Positions 32,283 to 41,810 of a stretch of DNA of 64,000 nt are shown one piece after another. This DNA comes from Branchinecta lynchi (lineage: Eukaryota; Arthropoda; Branchiopoda; Anostraca; Branchinectidae). Every line of letters starts with the position of its first letter. The first letter of the stretch is position 1. The position numbers and the translations under genes are program-made. The notes under the pieces were generated by a model. It was given only the letters and a program-made list of their open reading frames with translations, was not told the origin of the DNA and searched no databases. Location of the stretch: assembly GCA_023053575.1 (NCBI GenBank), contig JAKZAP010000012.1, positions 4,402,230 through 4,466,229 of the forward strand. Direction: 5' to 3'.

Positions 32283-32536
32283 GTAAGCTTTTGATTTGGT
32301 ATACAGTGGTCTCTTTGTTCTGTAAGAAAGAAGTGAGCAGCAAGTTTTAACTAGCTATCTATTAAGGATGAGATTGCCACAGACGGCAGTCGATTCGCTC
32401 AATAATGCCTCAAAAAAGCAAACAAAGGGTTAGAAAACAAAAGAAATCCGCACGAACGGATTTTCTAGACGAAGAAGAACACTATTTTTTCGCCGTTTGA
32501 CTCTTGTCAGGGCATACAAATGTCAGGGTGACATCT

Positions 32537-32612
32537 TAACGCCATGGATTTGCTTGTGAAAGACAGGGTTTTCTTGCGCGAAAGACCTTGCAGAGTCGAA
32601 GCAAACAAAAGA
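32537..32612 (+). pseudogene. EXO1-like: EXO1-like exon, copy 4 (3' part only)
   Basis: Begins at AACGCCATGGATTTGC and ends at ACAAAAGA/GTAAGT; coding phase is lost by a small indel. It belongs to a block repeated at 33629. Confidence 0.55.
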
Positions 32613-32736
32613 GTAAGTATTTGATTTTCTATACACTGTTCTCTTTGTTCTGTAAGAATGAAGTCAGGAGCAAGTTTTATCCAGCCATCTTGGCAAGATC
32701 AGATTTTGATGTAAGCCTTTATTTGCGTTCAACTGC

Positions 32737-32810
32737 GCCGTGCGTTCTGGTCGAATGGTTAGAGTGCTGAACTCGAAAGCCAGGAGTCGCAGACGAGTGT
32801 CGATTGGTTT
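32737..32810 (+). repeat. tRNA-like sequence (tRNA-Ser-like pseudogene or SINE head)
   Basis: TGGTCGAATGGTTAGAGTGC resembles a tRNA D-arm with internal promoter A box; CTCGAAA in the anticodon-loop position would be CGA (Ser). The acceptor stem and T-arm are degenerate, so it is not a functional tRNA gene. Confidence 0.45.
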
Positions 32811-32892
32811 ATGAATTCATCAAAAAAGCACACAAAGGGTGGGATGGTCAGGAATAACGCATATTACAAGTAATACATCTTTTTACTTTTAG

Positions 32893-33048
32893 GAGCCTGA
32901 AGAATAGGAATCAAAGGTCTGCTTTAGTTTTTGAAGAGCCGTGGCCGCGATGTTAATTTGAATGACTTTCAAGGGCAGCGGGAGTTGACGCCATGGATTG
33001 GCTTGTGAAAGGCACCCTTTCTTGCGCGAAAGACCTTGCAGAATCTGG
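32893..33048 (+). pseudogene. EXO1-like: EXO1-like exon, copy 5 (keeps catalytic Asp)
   Basis: Preceded by CTTTTTACTTTTAG, a strong acceptor. The start codon is ATA. Unlike copies 1 and 2 it reads GVDAMDWLVKGTLSCAKDL, restoring the Asp and Trp expected in EXO1; the 3' donor is missing and the sequence runs into module W at about 33060. A 6-bp deletion removes two residues after GQ. Confidence 0.6.
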
Positions 33049-33059
33049 GTTAGAAAACC

Positions 33060-33232
33060 CCAGTTCACACCGTACCAATCTCACAGTTATGCCCGAAGAG
33101 TGTGCTAACATGATGATAGCTAGACCGTTGAATATACCTCTTAACTTCTCATTCGATAATCCTTATTTACCGATCAAGGTCACATCCACAACCGAGAGAG
33201 TGTGTAACAATAAAGGGGGCATGTCAGGGTGA
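33060..33232 (+). repeat. module W, fourth copy (3' part)
   Basis: Contains the CANMMIARPLN and FDNPYLPIKVTSTTE coding-like part, in frame to the same GGGCATGTCAGGGTGA end as copy 1. Confidence 0.65.
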
Positions 33233-33284
33233 CGGTGGTTCTGGTTTGATGGTCAGGTATAACGCATATTACGAGTAATTTTAG

Positions 33285-33447
33285 GTGCCCGAATAATGGG
33301 AATCAAAGATCTGCTTCAGTTTTTGAAGAGCAGTGGCTGTGTTGAATGGCTTTCAAGGGCAGCGTGCGGGAGTAACGCCATGGATTTGCTTGTGGAAGGC
33401 ACCCTTTCTTTCGCGAAAGACCTTTCAGAATCGAAGCCAACAAAAGA
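33285..33447 (+). pseudogene. EXO1-like: EXO1-like exon, copy 6
   Basis: Acceptor TTTTAG to 33284, ATG at 33296 (MGIKDLLQFLKSSG), donor AAAGA/GTAAGC at 33448. Deletions in the middle shift the frame; otherwise very close to copy 1. Confidence 0.6.
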
Positions 33448-33628
33448 GTAAGCTTTTGATTTTGTATTCAGTGGTCTCTTTGTTCTGTAAGAATGAAGTT
33501 AGGAGCCAGTTTTAAATAGCGATTTTCTAGACGAAGAAGTTTGACTCTTGTCAGGCCATACAAATGTCAGGGTGACAGTGATTCTGGCTGGATGGTCAGG
33601 AATAACGCATGTTACAAGAAATATATCT

Positions 33629-33704
33629 TAACGCCATGGATTTGCTTGTGAAAGACAGGGTTTTCTTGCGCGAAAGACCTTGCAGAATCGAAGCGAACAA
33701 AAGA
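33629..33704 (+). pseudogene. EXO1-like: EXO1-like exon, copy 7 (3' part only)
   Basis: Near-identical to copy 4; the whole block 32532-33010 is repeated at 33624-34020 about 1.09 kb downstream. Confidence 0.55.
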
Positions 33705-33829
33705 GTAAGCATTTGAATTTCTCTATACTGTTCTCTTGGTTCTGTAAGAATGAAGTCAGTAGCAAGTTTTATCCAGCCATCTTGGCAAGATCAGATTTTG
33801 ATGTAAGCCTTTATTTGCGTTCAACTGCG

Positions 33830-33905
33830 CCGTGCGTTCTGGTCGAATGGTTAGAGTGCTGAACTCGAAAGCCAGGAGTCGCAGACGAGTGTCGATTGGT
33901 TTATG
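33830..33905 (+). repeat. tRNA-like sequence, second copy
   Basis: Duplicate of 32737-32810 within the repeated block. Confidence 0.45.
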
Positions 33906-33984
33906 AATTCATCAAAAAAGCACACAAAGGGTGGGATGGTCAGGAATAACGCATATTACAAGTAATACATCTTTTTACTTTTAG

Positions 33985-34086
33985 GAGCCTGAAGAATAGG
34001 AATCAAAGGTCTAAGGGCAGCGGGAGGTGACGCCATGGATTGGCTTGTGAAAGGCACTCTTTCTTGCGCGAAAGACCTTGCAGAAT
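33985..34086 (+). pseudogene. EXO1-like: EXO1-like exon, copy 8 (internally deleted)
   Basis: Acceptor TTTTAG to 33984 and the ATAGG start variant as in copy 5; about 50 bp in the middle are deleted; then GCCATGGATTGGC and GCGCGAAAGACCTTGCAG. It joins a third tRNA-like sequence. Confidence 0.5.
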
Positions 34087-34096
34087 GCAACCAGCC

Positions 34097-34167
34097 GTGC
34101 GCTCCCGTCAAATGGTTAGAGTGCTGATCTGGCCAAGCAAAGATTCGCTGATTCGAGTATCGGTAGT
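34097..34167 (+). repeat. tRNA-like sequence, third copy, with B-box
   Basis: CGTCAAATGGTTAGAGTGCT (A-box region) followed by GATTCGAGTAT (B-box-like). A different version from the first two and better preserved at the T-arm; could be a SINE head. Confidence 0.4.
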
Positions 34168-34370
34168 GCACGAGTTTCGTTTACGACGGAGTGACTGGCG
34201 TGACTCAGCTTCGAACGGGTAGCAAAAGAGGGACTGATCAACATCGTGTCTTTATTTGTCTCCAACACTTATCTTCAACAACTAAGGACGGGAATTCTTG
34301 AAGTGTCCTGTGATCCAATCACATATTTATAATTTTTATCATTTAACCGTTACTTCGGAGGAGCACCGGG

Positions 34371-34637
34371 ATGAAGAACGATAGTCTAAGCGAAAGAAAC
34401 ACCAAGAAAAAACACTTCACAACGATATCCGTGGGAAAACTAGCATCCGAAGCCGAAAACAAACAGCTAAAAGAGGAAGTTAGCAATATTTTCAGTGCCC
34501 ACAAGATGGACATGTTCCGAGAGGCTCTCACTCAGCTTCGCGATGACCAAACTGACGGAGACTGTCGGATAAAAAATCTTCCGACGCCTGGTTCCACCTG
34601 TGGGAATAGGGTCATACTTAGTTGCTGTTGCCATTGA
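34371..34637 (+). CDS. hypothetical 88-codon ORF
   Basis: Basic N-terminus (NTKKKHFTT) then a Glu/Lys-rich, possibly helical segment (ASEAENKQLKEEVSNIF). No family is recognised; no splice sites were confirmed. May be an exon or chance. Confidence 0.25.
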   Translation: MKNDSLSERNTKKKHFTTISVGKLASEAENKQLKEEVSNIFSAHKMDMFREALTQLRDDQTDGDCRIKNLPTPGSTCGNRVILSCCCH

Positions 34638-34639
34638 GG

Positions 34640-35579
34640 TATCTTACGAGACTATTTACGCCTTGTCATGCGCTCGAAGTATCCAACCAAGGTTATTTCA
34701 TGTTGTAATTGTTTAAAGTCGAGAATGTACAGAGGTGCAGTTCACTTGACACTATATTGTAAGTTTCGTTCCGTCTCCCAGTCTCTCCTCCCATTTGTGT
34801 TCCAAGGGTTGTCATGCTATCCTTTATATGTCGATTTGTTAATGACCTTAGTTATAATAATGTATACATAACCGACTTCGACAAATCAGGATTTTACCAG
34901 GATCGTTTCGAATAGAGTAAAACCGATCTCTATCCCAACTAAATAAATGGAATTAGGGCATCTTCATACTGAAAGATCGCCAGCAAGAGCTTTTTCTTGC
35001 CAAATTTCCGTTTTCCGTCACGCCCCATCCGTGATGGGATATCCATCTGTCTGTGGTGATCCACTTTGAAGTCGAGGAAAGTTAAACAATTACTGATAAA
35101 TGCTGTTCGGGACTAAAGAGTCATTTATTCCAATTCGGTTAACCCTTTTTTGGCAGTCTCTCTGGAGAAAACAAAGATCCTATGGACTTGAGGGAGAGTA
35201 CAGGGACAAAATTAGTCCGATTAGGCGGATTCTTAAACTGTCAACCCCCTTGTTGAATGCTGGGTTTGAGTCATAGATTATCGCCCTAGGCGTACCACTT
35301 GGTTTAGGGAGCTGCAACAGCAGCAGCCGAAAAGTAAGATTATTCCTTATCTCTACAGTGAGGATATCAGTGCGTGGAATTGCGAGGTGACGTCATAGTA
35401 TCTGATCTCCGACTTCATTTATTGTCCTTCTCATCATCTCTTAAACTTCCTTGGACCTTTTAAACCCGAGGAGAAATAATTCGTTCACTCAAAACTAACA
35501 AAGGTCCAAAGTGAAACCGGTCCGATAAGCGAAAGTATTACGACCAGATGGAAGTGGGGCAAAAGTCTACGGTGTTTAG
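34640..35579. other. no recognised feature
   Basis: A TTTCTTGCCAAATTTCCG piece at about 34992 recalls the mosaic monomer; otherwise nothing identifiable. Confidence 0.4.
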
Positions 35580-35611
35580 TATAAAAGCCCTGTGTAATTT
35601 GTAATCAGTCT
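35580..35611 (+). promoter_or_regulatory. candidate core promoter (TATA plus TCAGT initiator)
   Basis: TATAAAA at 35580-35586 and TCAGTCT at 35605-35611, with the initiator A 27 bp from the first T of the TATA box, close to the usual 28-31 bp. An ORF starts 27 bp downstream. TCAGT-type initiators are characteristic of arthropod genes and retroelements. Confidence 0.4.
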
Positions 35612-35637
35612 AGTTTTGAAAGTAGAGAAATGACAAC

Positions 35638-35895
35638 ATGTCCCGTCGCATCTGTGATCAAGCTGCTTCGTGTTGTTTTGACGACTTGTTCCATCCCACC
35701 GATTGCGAAAGCAGCAAGTTATACGCAGACGTGTTGAAATCAGTTAATCTTGGAAATTCAGACAGTGTTCGAGGCGACGAAGAAGGAGATCACCTATCAT
35801 TTGGAGCAGCTGACATCGACATTGGATCAAGCGACAACTTTACTGGAGACAAGGGATTCATCGTAGATCCAGCTGCCATGCACAGTCAAACTTAA
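35638..35895 (+). CDS. hypothetical acidic protein, 85 codons
   Basis: ATG at 35638, 27 bp after the putative initiator; stop TAA at 35893. Cys-containing N-terminus (RRICDQAASCC) then an Asp/Ser/Gly-rich acidic tail. No domain recognised. It could be a short gene, a first exon, or the leader of an LTR element whose LTRs I could not find. Confidence 0.35.
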   Translation: MSRRICDQAASCCFDDLFHPTDCESSKLYADVLKSVNLGNSDSVRGDEEGDHLSFGAADIDIGSSDNFTGDKGFIVDPAAMHSQT

Positions 35896-36675
35896 CGTAG
35901 GTGGCTCTACCACCATGTCGTTTACCTCGGAGGCTCAGGCATGTGCACCTGTCATGTAAACGCGATAATTTTGTTTGCAAGCCTATATCGAGAAAAGAAC
36001 GATTGTGGATGAAGTTTCGTGTTTCAAAAGGTGCTCATCACAAGGATGTAGAAAAATGGTTGTAAGTTGACGGTTATAAATTTGTGATGGGGCAAGTAGG
36101 TACTTAATTCTTGCCATAAAACCAACGGTAAGATAAGAATATTCCTCGATTCTGCAGAATCGCGAGGCTTTCCCCGTTCTCGATTCTGACAAAAACACTT
36201 CTCTGAATAGTCCGAAAACGCGAAAGAGGATAATTCGGAGGAGAATGGGTGTGTGTGTGGTTTCCCAAACACAACCTACCAAGAGCCCTAGGTTTTTTTT
36301 TTTTTCACTTTACGACCAAATGCAGAGAATCGCAGGCCAAGAATACCTCATCAGCATTGAGGAAGAGTGAAACACCATTTCTAAGGCCTCGGCTAAGCAT
36401 TTGTACCACCAAGTAAATTAGTTATAAAGATGGCAGATGACCCAAGACAGGTCACCAAAGGTTTAAACAAATTTTTCTTGCCGCAAAAATATATTACAAA
36501 TTTGTTTTGCTCCTAGCAATCATGAGATTCTTGATCTCGCCATTGCGTCTAACAGCATAGGGCCAAGAAGTCCTATATATGAAAAGATGGCAGTCAGTAT
36601 CGAAGATATAAAACTAGACAACCCGAAAAGATGAAAGTTGTCTTCAGGCGTAATCTCGCCTTTCCCGCTGGATGA
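35896..36675. other. no recognised feature
   Basis: Two overlapping minus-strand frames near 35983-36282 have no motif; a T-run lies at 36292-36305. Confidence 0.4.
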
Positions 36676-38250
36676 GTAGCATCACTGAATTGCCACTCAT
36701 TTAAGCGGAACATTGCTGCTGTGATGGCACTGTGTACAGATAATGATTTAGTTTTTGGGATCCCAAAACGTAAGTGGAGGGATACCTATGAAATCGCAAA
36801 AGTTGTCCGTCTGTCCATCCGTCCGTCCGTCTGTGCGCGCTATAACTCTCGAAGGGAATGAGATATACATTTAGGGGTGGGGGAGGCGGTTCACATTGAG
36901 GGACAAACAAAATATTTTTAAACAGCTCATGTGATAGTCCACTATGGTGGAAGAAGACATGCTGAGCACGATAGTGAAAACCATTTTCTCGCCGGACGAT
37001 TAGTTCGTCCGGAATCCGGCAAAAACCGGAAAGTTGGTTAAAAGTAAAAGTTTCATTTGAAGTTGATTAAATGTTCGATTTAGGGGTAAAAATACATGCT
37101 GAACAGGATGGTGAAAACCATTTTCTCGCCGGACAGCTAGTACGCCTGGAATCCGGAAAAAAATATTTAAAGCAAAAGTTTGATTAGATGACTGATTAAG
37201 GGGTAAGAAGAGAGGCTGAGTCTGCATATGACACTCATTTTTTACCCGGACATATAATTAGTCCGGAATCCGGTTGTAACCGAATTTTTTTTTTAAGTCA
37301 AAATTTTATTCAAAGCTGCTTAGACGTTCTTTATAGGAATTTGACGCAGGATTTGTTTCTGAATTTTCTTTTTTGGCTGGACTAGTAGTTTGCTCGGAAT
37401 TCGGGCAAAACCGGAAACTTGGCAGAAGTAAAGCAGGAAGTCTCGGTCAGTATCGTCAAAATAGATATGGCTTATAGAGTATATCTCAACTTGGTTTTCT
37501 CTGATGATTAGCCTGGCGAAAACTGGATCTGGCGAAGACAAGACCCTATTGTCTGAATCAAATATTAGGTTTTTGTGATCCCATCGACACCTTTGGTCTT
37601 GTTCTCCAAGAAACTATGTTATTTGATTTTGATCTTCCCCTTTTGAACTCAGTGGGTCAAGATTTCTTAGCATATGGTGTGTGTGCTACAAAAGCGGGCG
37701 ACGCCATACTCCGTGGGCGGCCGAAGGGAGGGCTTGCCGTACTTTGTAGAAAAGTGAATTGCTCATTTCTTTCTTTCCCGATACAGTCCGATGAAAAGCT
37801 ACAGTCACTTTGTGTTTCTATAGCTGGAGTTGAGTACCTTTTTGCTAAAGTATATATGCCGGTATCCTCAAACGAGAACCTCCCGGAGTTTTCGATGTAT
37901 CTGGGTAAGCTTCTGGCTTTAGCGAATGATTATGATAAGGTGTGTTTCGTTGGGGATTTTAATGCTCATTCTTGTTCTGATACTGTTTTTAGCGAGGAGA
38001 TCGCTGAGTATGGAGAACTCAACCACCTTATTTTGTCTGATGTAGTGGCGCTGGAAGCTATGTCATTTACGTTCATGAGCCATCCTGGTAGAACGTCTTG
38101 GCTGGACCATATTTTGTGTTCACAAGCAATCGATTTTCTGTTATCAAATGTTAGGATACGTTACGACGTGTTCGGGGTCGGATCATTTCCCGCTTGTATT
38201 TGAGTGTGCGTGCCTATTACCGCGTACGGATAATTTGAGTTATCCGTAAA
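36676..38250 (+). pseudogene. non-LTR retrotransposon endonuclease (APE-type), split by a mosaic repeat
   Basis: The 5' piece (36676-36752) reads VASLNCHSFKRNIAAV to CTDNDLV, the usual start of an APE-like endonuclease. After the inserted repeat (36753-37601) the frame resumes as LQETMLFDFDLP with the catalytic Glu of the QET motif, then GRPKGGLAVL, VYMP, VGDFNAH at about 37950-37970 and SWLDHILCS at about 38098. The terminal catalytic motif SDHFPL is present but one base out of frame near 38170. Function by family: nicks the target for target-primed reverse transcription. No RT follows; a C-terminal fragment of a similar element lies on the minus strand at 47405-47805. Confidence 0.82.
36753..37601 (-). 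repeat. mosaic repeat, inverted, inserted in the endonuclease frame
   Basis: Begins TTTTGGGATCCCAAAA (36753-36768), then the inverted 3' module, four monomers (CCGGAATCCGG-type cores at 37009, 37148, 37263, 37397) and the inverted 5' module ending CCTTTGGTCTTG at 37590-37601. The T-rich junctions prevent an unambiguous target duplication call. Confidence 0.9.
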
Positions 38251-38414
38251 GATTTTAGCGACACAAGCGAGTTAATGTAATGTATTTATTGGTGGGGGAT
38301 ATGGTTTCTGACGCGTACAGCAGAAAACTACAAGGTAGATATGACTGATTCAAGAAGTAAATTTTTTCTAGTTATGAATATTTTATTTGTTTTTCTTAAG
38401 TTTAATAAGTTAGG

Positions 38415-40440
38415 ATGAACCTTCGATCTAGTATTCAGCTGATAATATTCGCGTCAGTTCTTTTGAGTTTCTCTCAGGAAGGAATTGGGCTTCTGCTTCC
38501 TTTAGAGGTTGAGACTGCTAGAGAGGAGTTGAGACTGCAAACTAAAGTAGTCACCTGTCGTATTTGCAAAGTTGTCCAGCTTTTTGGAAGGTATGGGCAT
38601 ATTGCCTTGACGAGAAAGACATTGTCAAGCAATATAGTGGAAGTGACTCCAGAGGGGAGCGAAGGGATCACAAGACATTGACGAATGGTGGGTATTCTGG
38701 ACGCACGATTTCTGGTCTGAAAATTAATGGTACTGTCAATGCACAAGTCACTGTCGTGGGATCAATCGACACTGCTTCTTATTGTAGTGGGGTTATTTAT
38801 TATGATGGGAACTCTGAATATCAAAATGTGGTTGTCATACTGATGTAACATTGCAACACGATGTTAACGACGAACCAGGACAATTATATTTACCAGGAGG
38901 TTTGCTATGCCCAGTCCTACAGGAATCATGCTTTGATGTAGTACAGAGAAAAAATGTATCGAGAAACATTACCCCGGACAAGTGTAATAGGGAAGGTGTT
39001 GATATGAGTGATGTTTTTATACAGCTCATGAACCCTCCATTTGCGATGGTATTTAAAGATAGAAAGTCAATTCCTTGGTGCCACTCCCACATGGTTACTA
39101 CAGATCGGAATAAGGCTTTCTTAATGACTTACGCTACTCCTACAGAACCTCATTACGTGCAACAAGTTCTGTATGGGAATATGTTGATTACCTGATTACC
39201 CAAAAATTTATAATCACCAACTACTACCGCCTATTCATACGTTCATGAGCATAAGTCGGGTGTGTTAGTTATTCCAGCCGGAGAAGTCATCAAAATTTAC
39301 AAATATCTAAGAAAAGTAGTATCTATCAGGAGAACAGAAACATTCTTCGAAGATCTGCCTATTAAGTATATAATACACAGATGTTCATGACGCCATTTAG
39401 TCGGCAAATCATCCCTGACTCAAACGTGATCCTTTGTGAATCAGTACATGTTTATTTGGAATTTGGATAACGTTTTTGTTCCCAATCCCGTCGAAATCAT
39501 AGCACCTACGACATAAGCTCATCAGTATATCGAGACCATGGAAGCCAGTCTTCCAATACAACCTACTTAATATCAAGGTTGTACAACGAAGAAACCCTGA
39601 AGACATTTCAGGATAATTTGATTCGACCACTTACACGTACCACTGTTACCAATCATCTAGCAGATGCCTCATATTCTGGCGAGCACGGAGTTGATGGACA
39701 AACTATTTTGAGGATGAGTTACACATTCTCTGCTTTCGACATCAAAAAGGTAGTCTTCATATCGGGAAGCTACCTGGGGACGGAACCTGTACTTTGTTGC
39801 GCCGGGTTGTACTCCCACCTCTACTACTTCCAATCTCTACAACCACCAAATATTGGATGATCTTAGCTTTCCTTATTTAGCTGTTGTGCAACTTACTTTC
39901 ACCTAGAAGCCCGTGACAAGAACTTGAATACCTGACATTATGAAGACACCTCTAATCTTCCAGGTGCACGTGTAGAAAACCGAACAAATTCACCCACATT
40001 AACTGCAAGTACGAAGATCCATCCAGTCGAACTACGTTTTACAGAGATTGAAAACCTGTCAGCCCTTGCCGCGAAAGCGATCAATGGTCAGTTGCCGAAG
40101 ACCCGCCGATCCTTGATTTGATTCGATGTTTCACCATCAACTGTGCATCATCATCTTTATGTGTTACACTTAAATTGTTTTTGTATTTGGATTCGTCTGC
40201 TCCTGAGATGCCAGAATAAAGAGACTGACTGTGGTACATCAGCTATCAAGCGTACATTCAAAGAATTCACGAAAAAACAACATCTGATAAGAACAGATAG
40301 TGCTAAGTCTGCGTCCAAACGCCAGAGCCCCGTTCTGACGAGTGCAGGACGAAAGCTAGCTTCGTCGTTTGCTGAACCTGGTGCGATAACAGGAACTAGG
40401 GAGAAGCTTCTAAAACCACGCGATAGGGGAAGACCGTAAT
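38415..40440 (+). pseudogene. decayed viral-type glycoprotein (endogenous viral element, chuvirus/mononega-like)
   Basis: A 5' frame (38415-38681) opens with a hydrophobic signal-peptide-like segment. It overlaps a second frame (38564-38848), followed by a third (38851-39195), which is Cys-containing and polar, and then shorter open pieces (39240-39370, 39420-39520, 39579-39880). A hydrophobic, membrane-anchor-like stretch lies at about 40140-40205, followed by a basic tail ending at 40438. The overall order (signal peptide, Cys-rich ectodomain, anchor, cytoplasmic tail) and the ectodomain character resemble glycoproteins of chuvirus-like negative-strand RNA viruses, which are often endogenised or borrowed as env by BEL/Pao elements. 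At least four frameshifts and several stops break it. No polymerase or nucleoprotein gene is visible nearby. Family assignment is tentative. Confidence 0.42.
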
Positions 40441-40609
40441 TTAATGTTAACTTCATTGCGAAAAAAGATGAACCGAAAGATCTCAATTGCGAAGCTAGTA
40501 ACACAAGAAGTCGGAAAAACCAAGGAAGCCGATGGTGCCGTTCGGAGATCAATCTGGGGAAAACGTAGGATTGTACAACCTACTGGGGGTTTAGCTGCAC
40601 AAAACCGAC

Positions 40610-41150
40610 GATCCGGCAGCCAAAGCCCTACGTAGTATCCGATCCACCACATCTGCTTAAGAACGTGAGGAATAGCCTCCTCTCGTATGACAGGAAAATT
40701 TGAAAGTAGCAAAGTTACCATCTGGGATCATATCCGCCAGCTTTATGAGCACGACTCCAACAACGCCGTGCGCCTAGCATTGAAACTGACCCACAGCCAC
40801 ATCAGTCCACCGTCTTTCCTGAAGATGAGAGTTCCCCTTACTGCCCCAGCTCTCAGCCATACAGTTTCAGTTTCCATTTCGATAATGTCTGTGTTATCTG
40901 TCTTTTCCTCCTGCAGCGACGAATACTTCCGAGTTTTATCAAGGAATTTAACGATCCATTCTACTGCTCAAACGCTTCTACTTTTCACTGATGGCTAAAA
41001 TTACCTAACATGCCTTTGAAAACGGGTTCGCTGCAATCAGAATCTATCGGGGACATAACGACAATCTGACTGTCGCTGAATTTGACAGCCCGTCGAAGGC
41101 TTTGATGGTCAAGACCCTTTTGCGACCTCCAGGGATCCAACTATATTAAA
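40610..41150 (+). pseudogene. P-element (THAP9-like) transposase remnant
   Basis: VVSDPPHLLKNVRNSLLSYD, then after a frameshift near 40695 WDHIRQLYEHDSNN, ALKLTHSHISPPSF and LSHTVSVSIS, then a further frame with IKEFNDPFYCSNAST near 40940-40980. The order and spacing fit the C-terminal half of P transposases. No THAP domain or terminal repeats were found. Dead copy. Confidence 0.7.
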
Positions 41151-41810
41151 GATTTTCTTCGTCTTATATGCCAAAACAACTCTGAAACCGCCTGGTGAGA
41201 CTGCAAGCTCCGTCTTCACTGAAATGAGGAAGTACACTGAAACCGGCAACATTTTTATTCCGACGGAACAACTTCTTACTTCTGTTCAGTTCAGTGTTCG
41301 ATCGATAGTCCTCCATTTAACTGAGTACAAGCTCGTTTTTAATGTGACGAACAAAATTATGTCAAAGGTCGATACGGAGTTCAGGTTCGAAAGTTGAAAA
41401 TCTTTAAGCATTCATAGTAATGTGTTGCAAAATGCGTTTGTAAGGAGAGACGTTGAGCCAATAAACCATGGCATGGAAAACTTCTTTAGTTCTAACTTCT
41501 TCTTCTAAACTTCTTGACATTCTTTGATAAATAAAATTGTCAACTAAGCGCTTTTTGGCGATTGTCCGATCTTTCCTATTAGCACAATATTTGGTTACGT
41601 CCCTGCCAACCTCAACTATGCATTGGCTGCACTAGTAGGGGTTGTGTCCAGCAGCCCGACAGTGCAACATCAAACATATCATTTGTCAAAAGGTAGATAC
41701 TTTATCACTTTTTCTTTCACCAGTAAGTAATAAATTAAAAATGGCAGACGACTCTTTTTTACTTTTTTTTTTAGCTTGCTGCTAGTCCAGCAATCAATCA
41801 TGGTTCAGTC
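41151..41810. other. no recognised feature; T-rich tract before pogo
   Basis: The T-run ending TTTTTAG at about 41755-41774 could be a splice acceptor for the pogo transposase exon. Confidence 0.35.

Noticed and set aside
32737..32810. Functional tRNA-Ser gene
   Set aside because: Anticodon stem, acceptor stem and T-arm do not pair well; kept only as tRNA-like.
22519..34086. Reading the repeated exon array as a CRISPR-like array
   Set aside because: Units are long, differ in truncation and order, contain splice signals, and the context is eukaryotic.
36753..37601. A clear target-site duplication for the mosaic repeat
   Set aside because: T-runs on both sides make any duplication of one to four T ambiguous.
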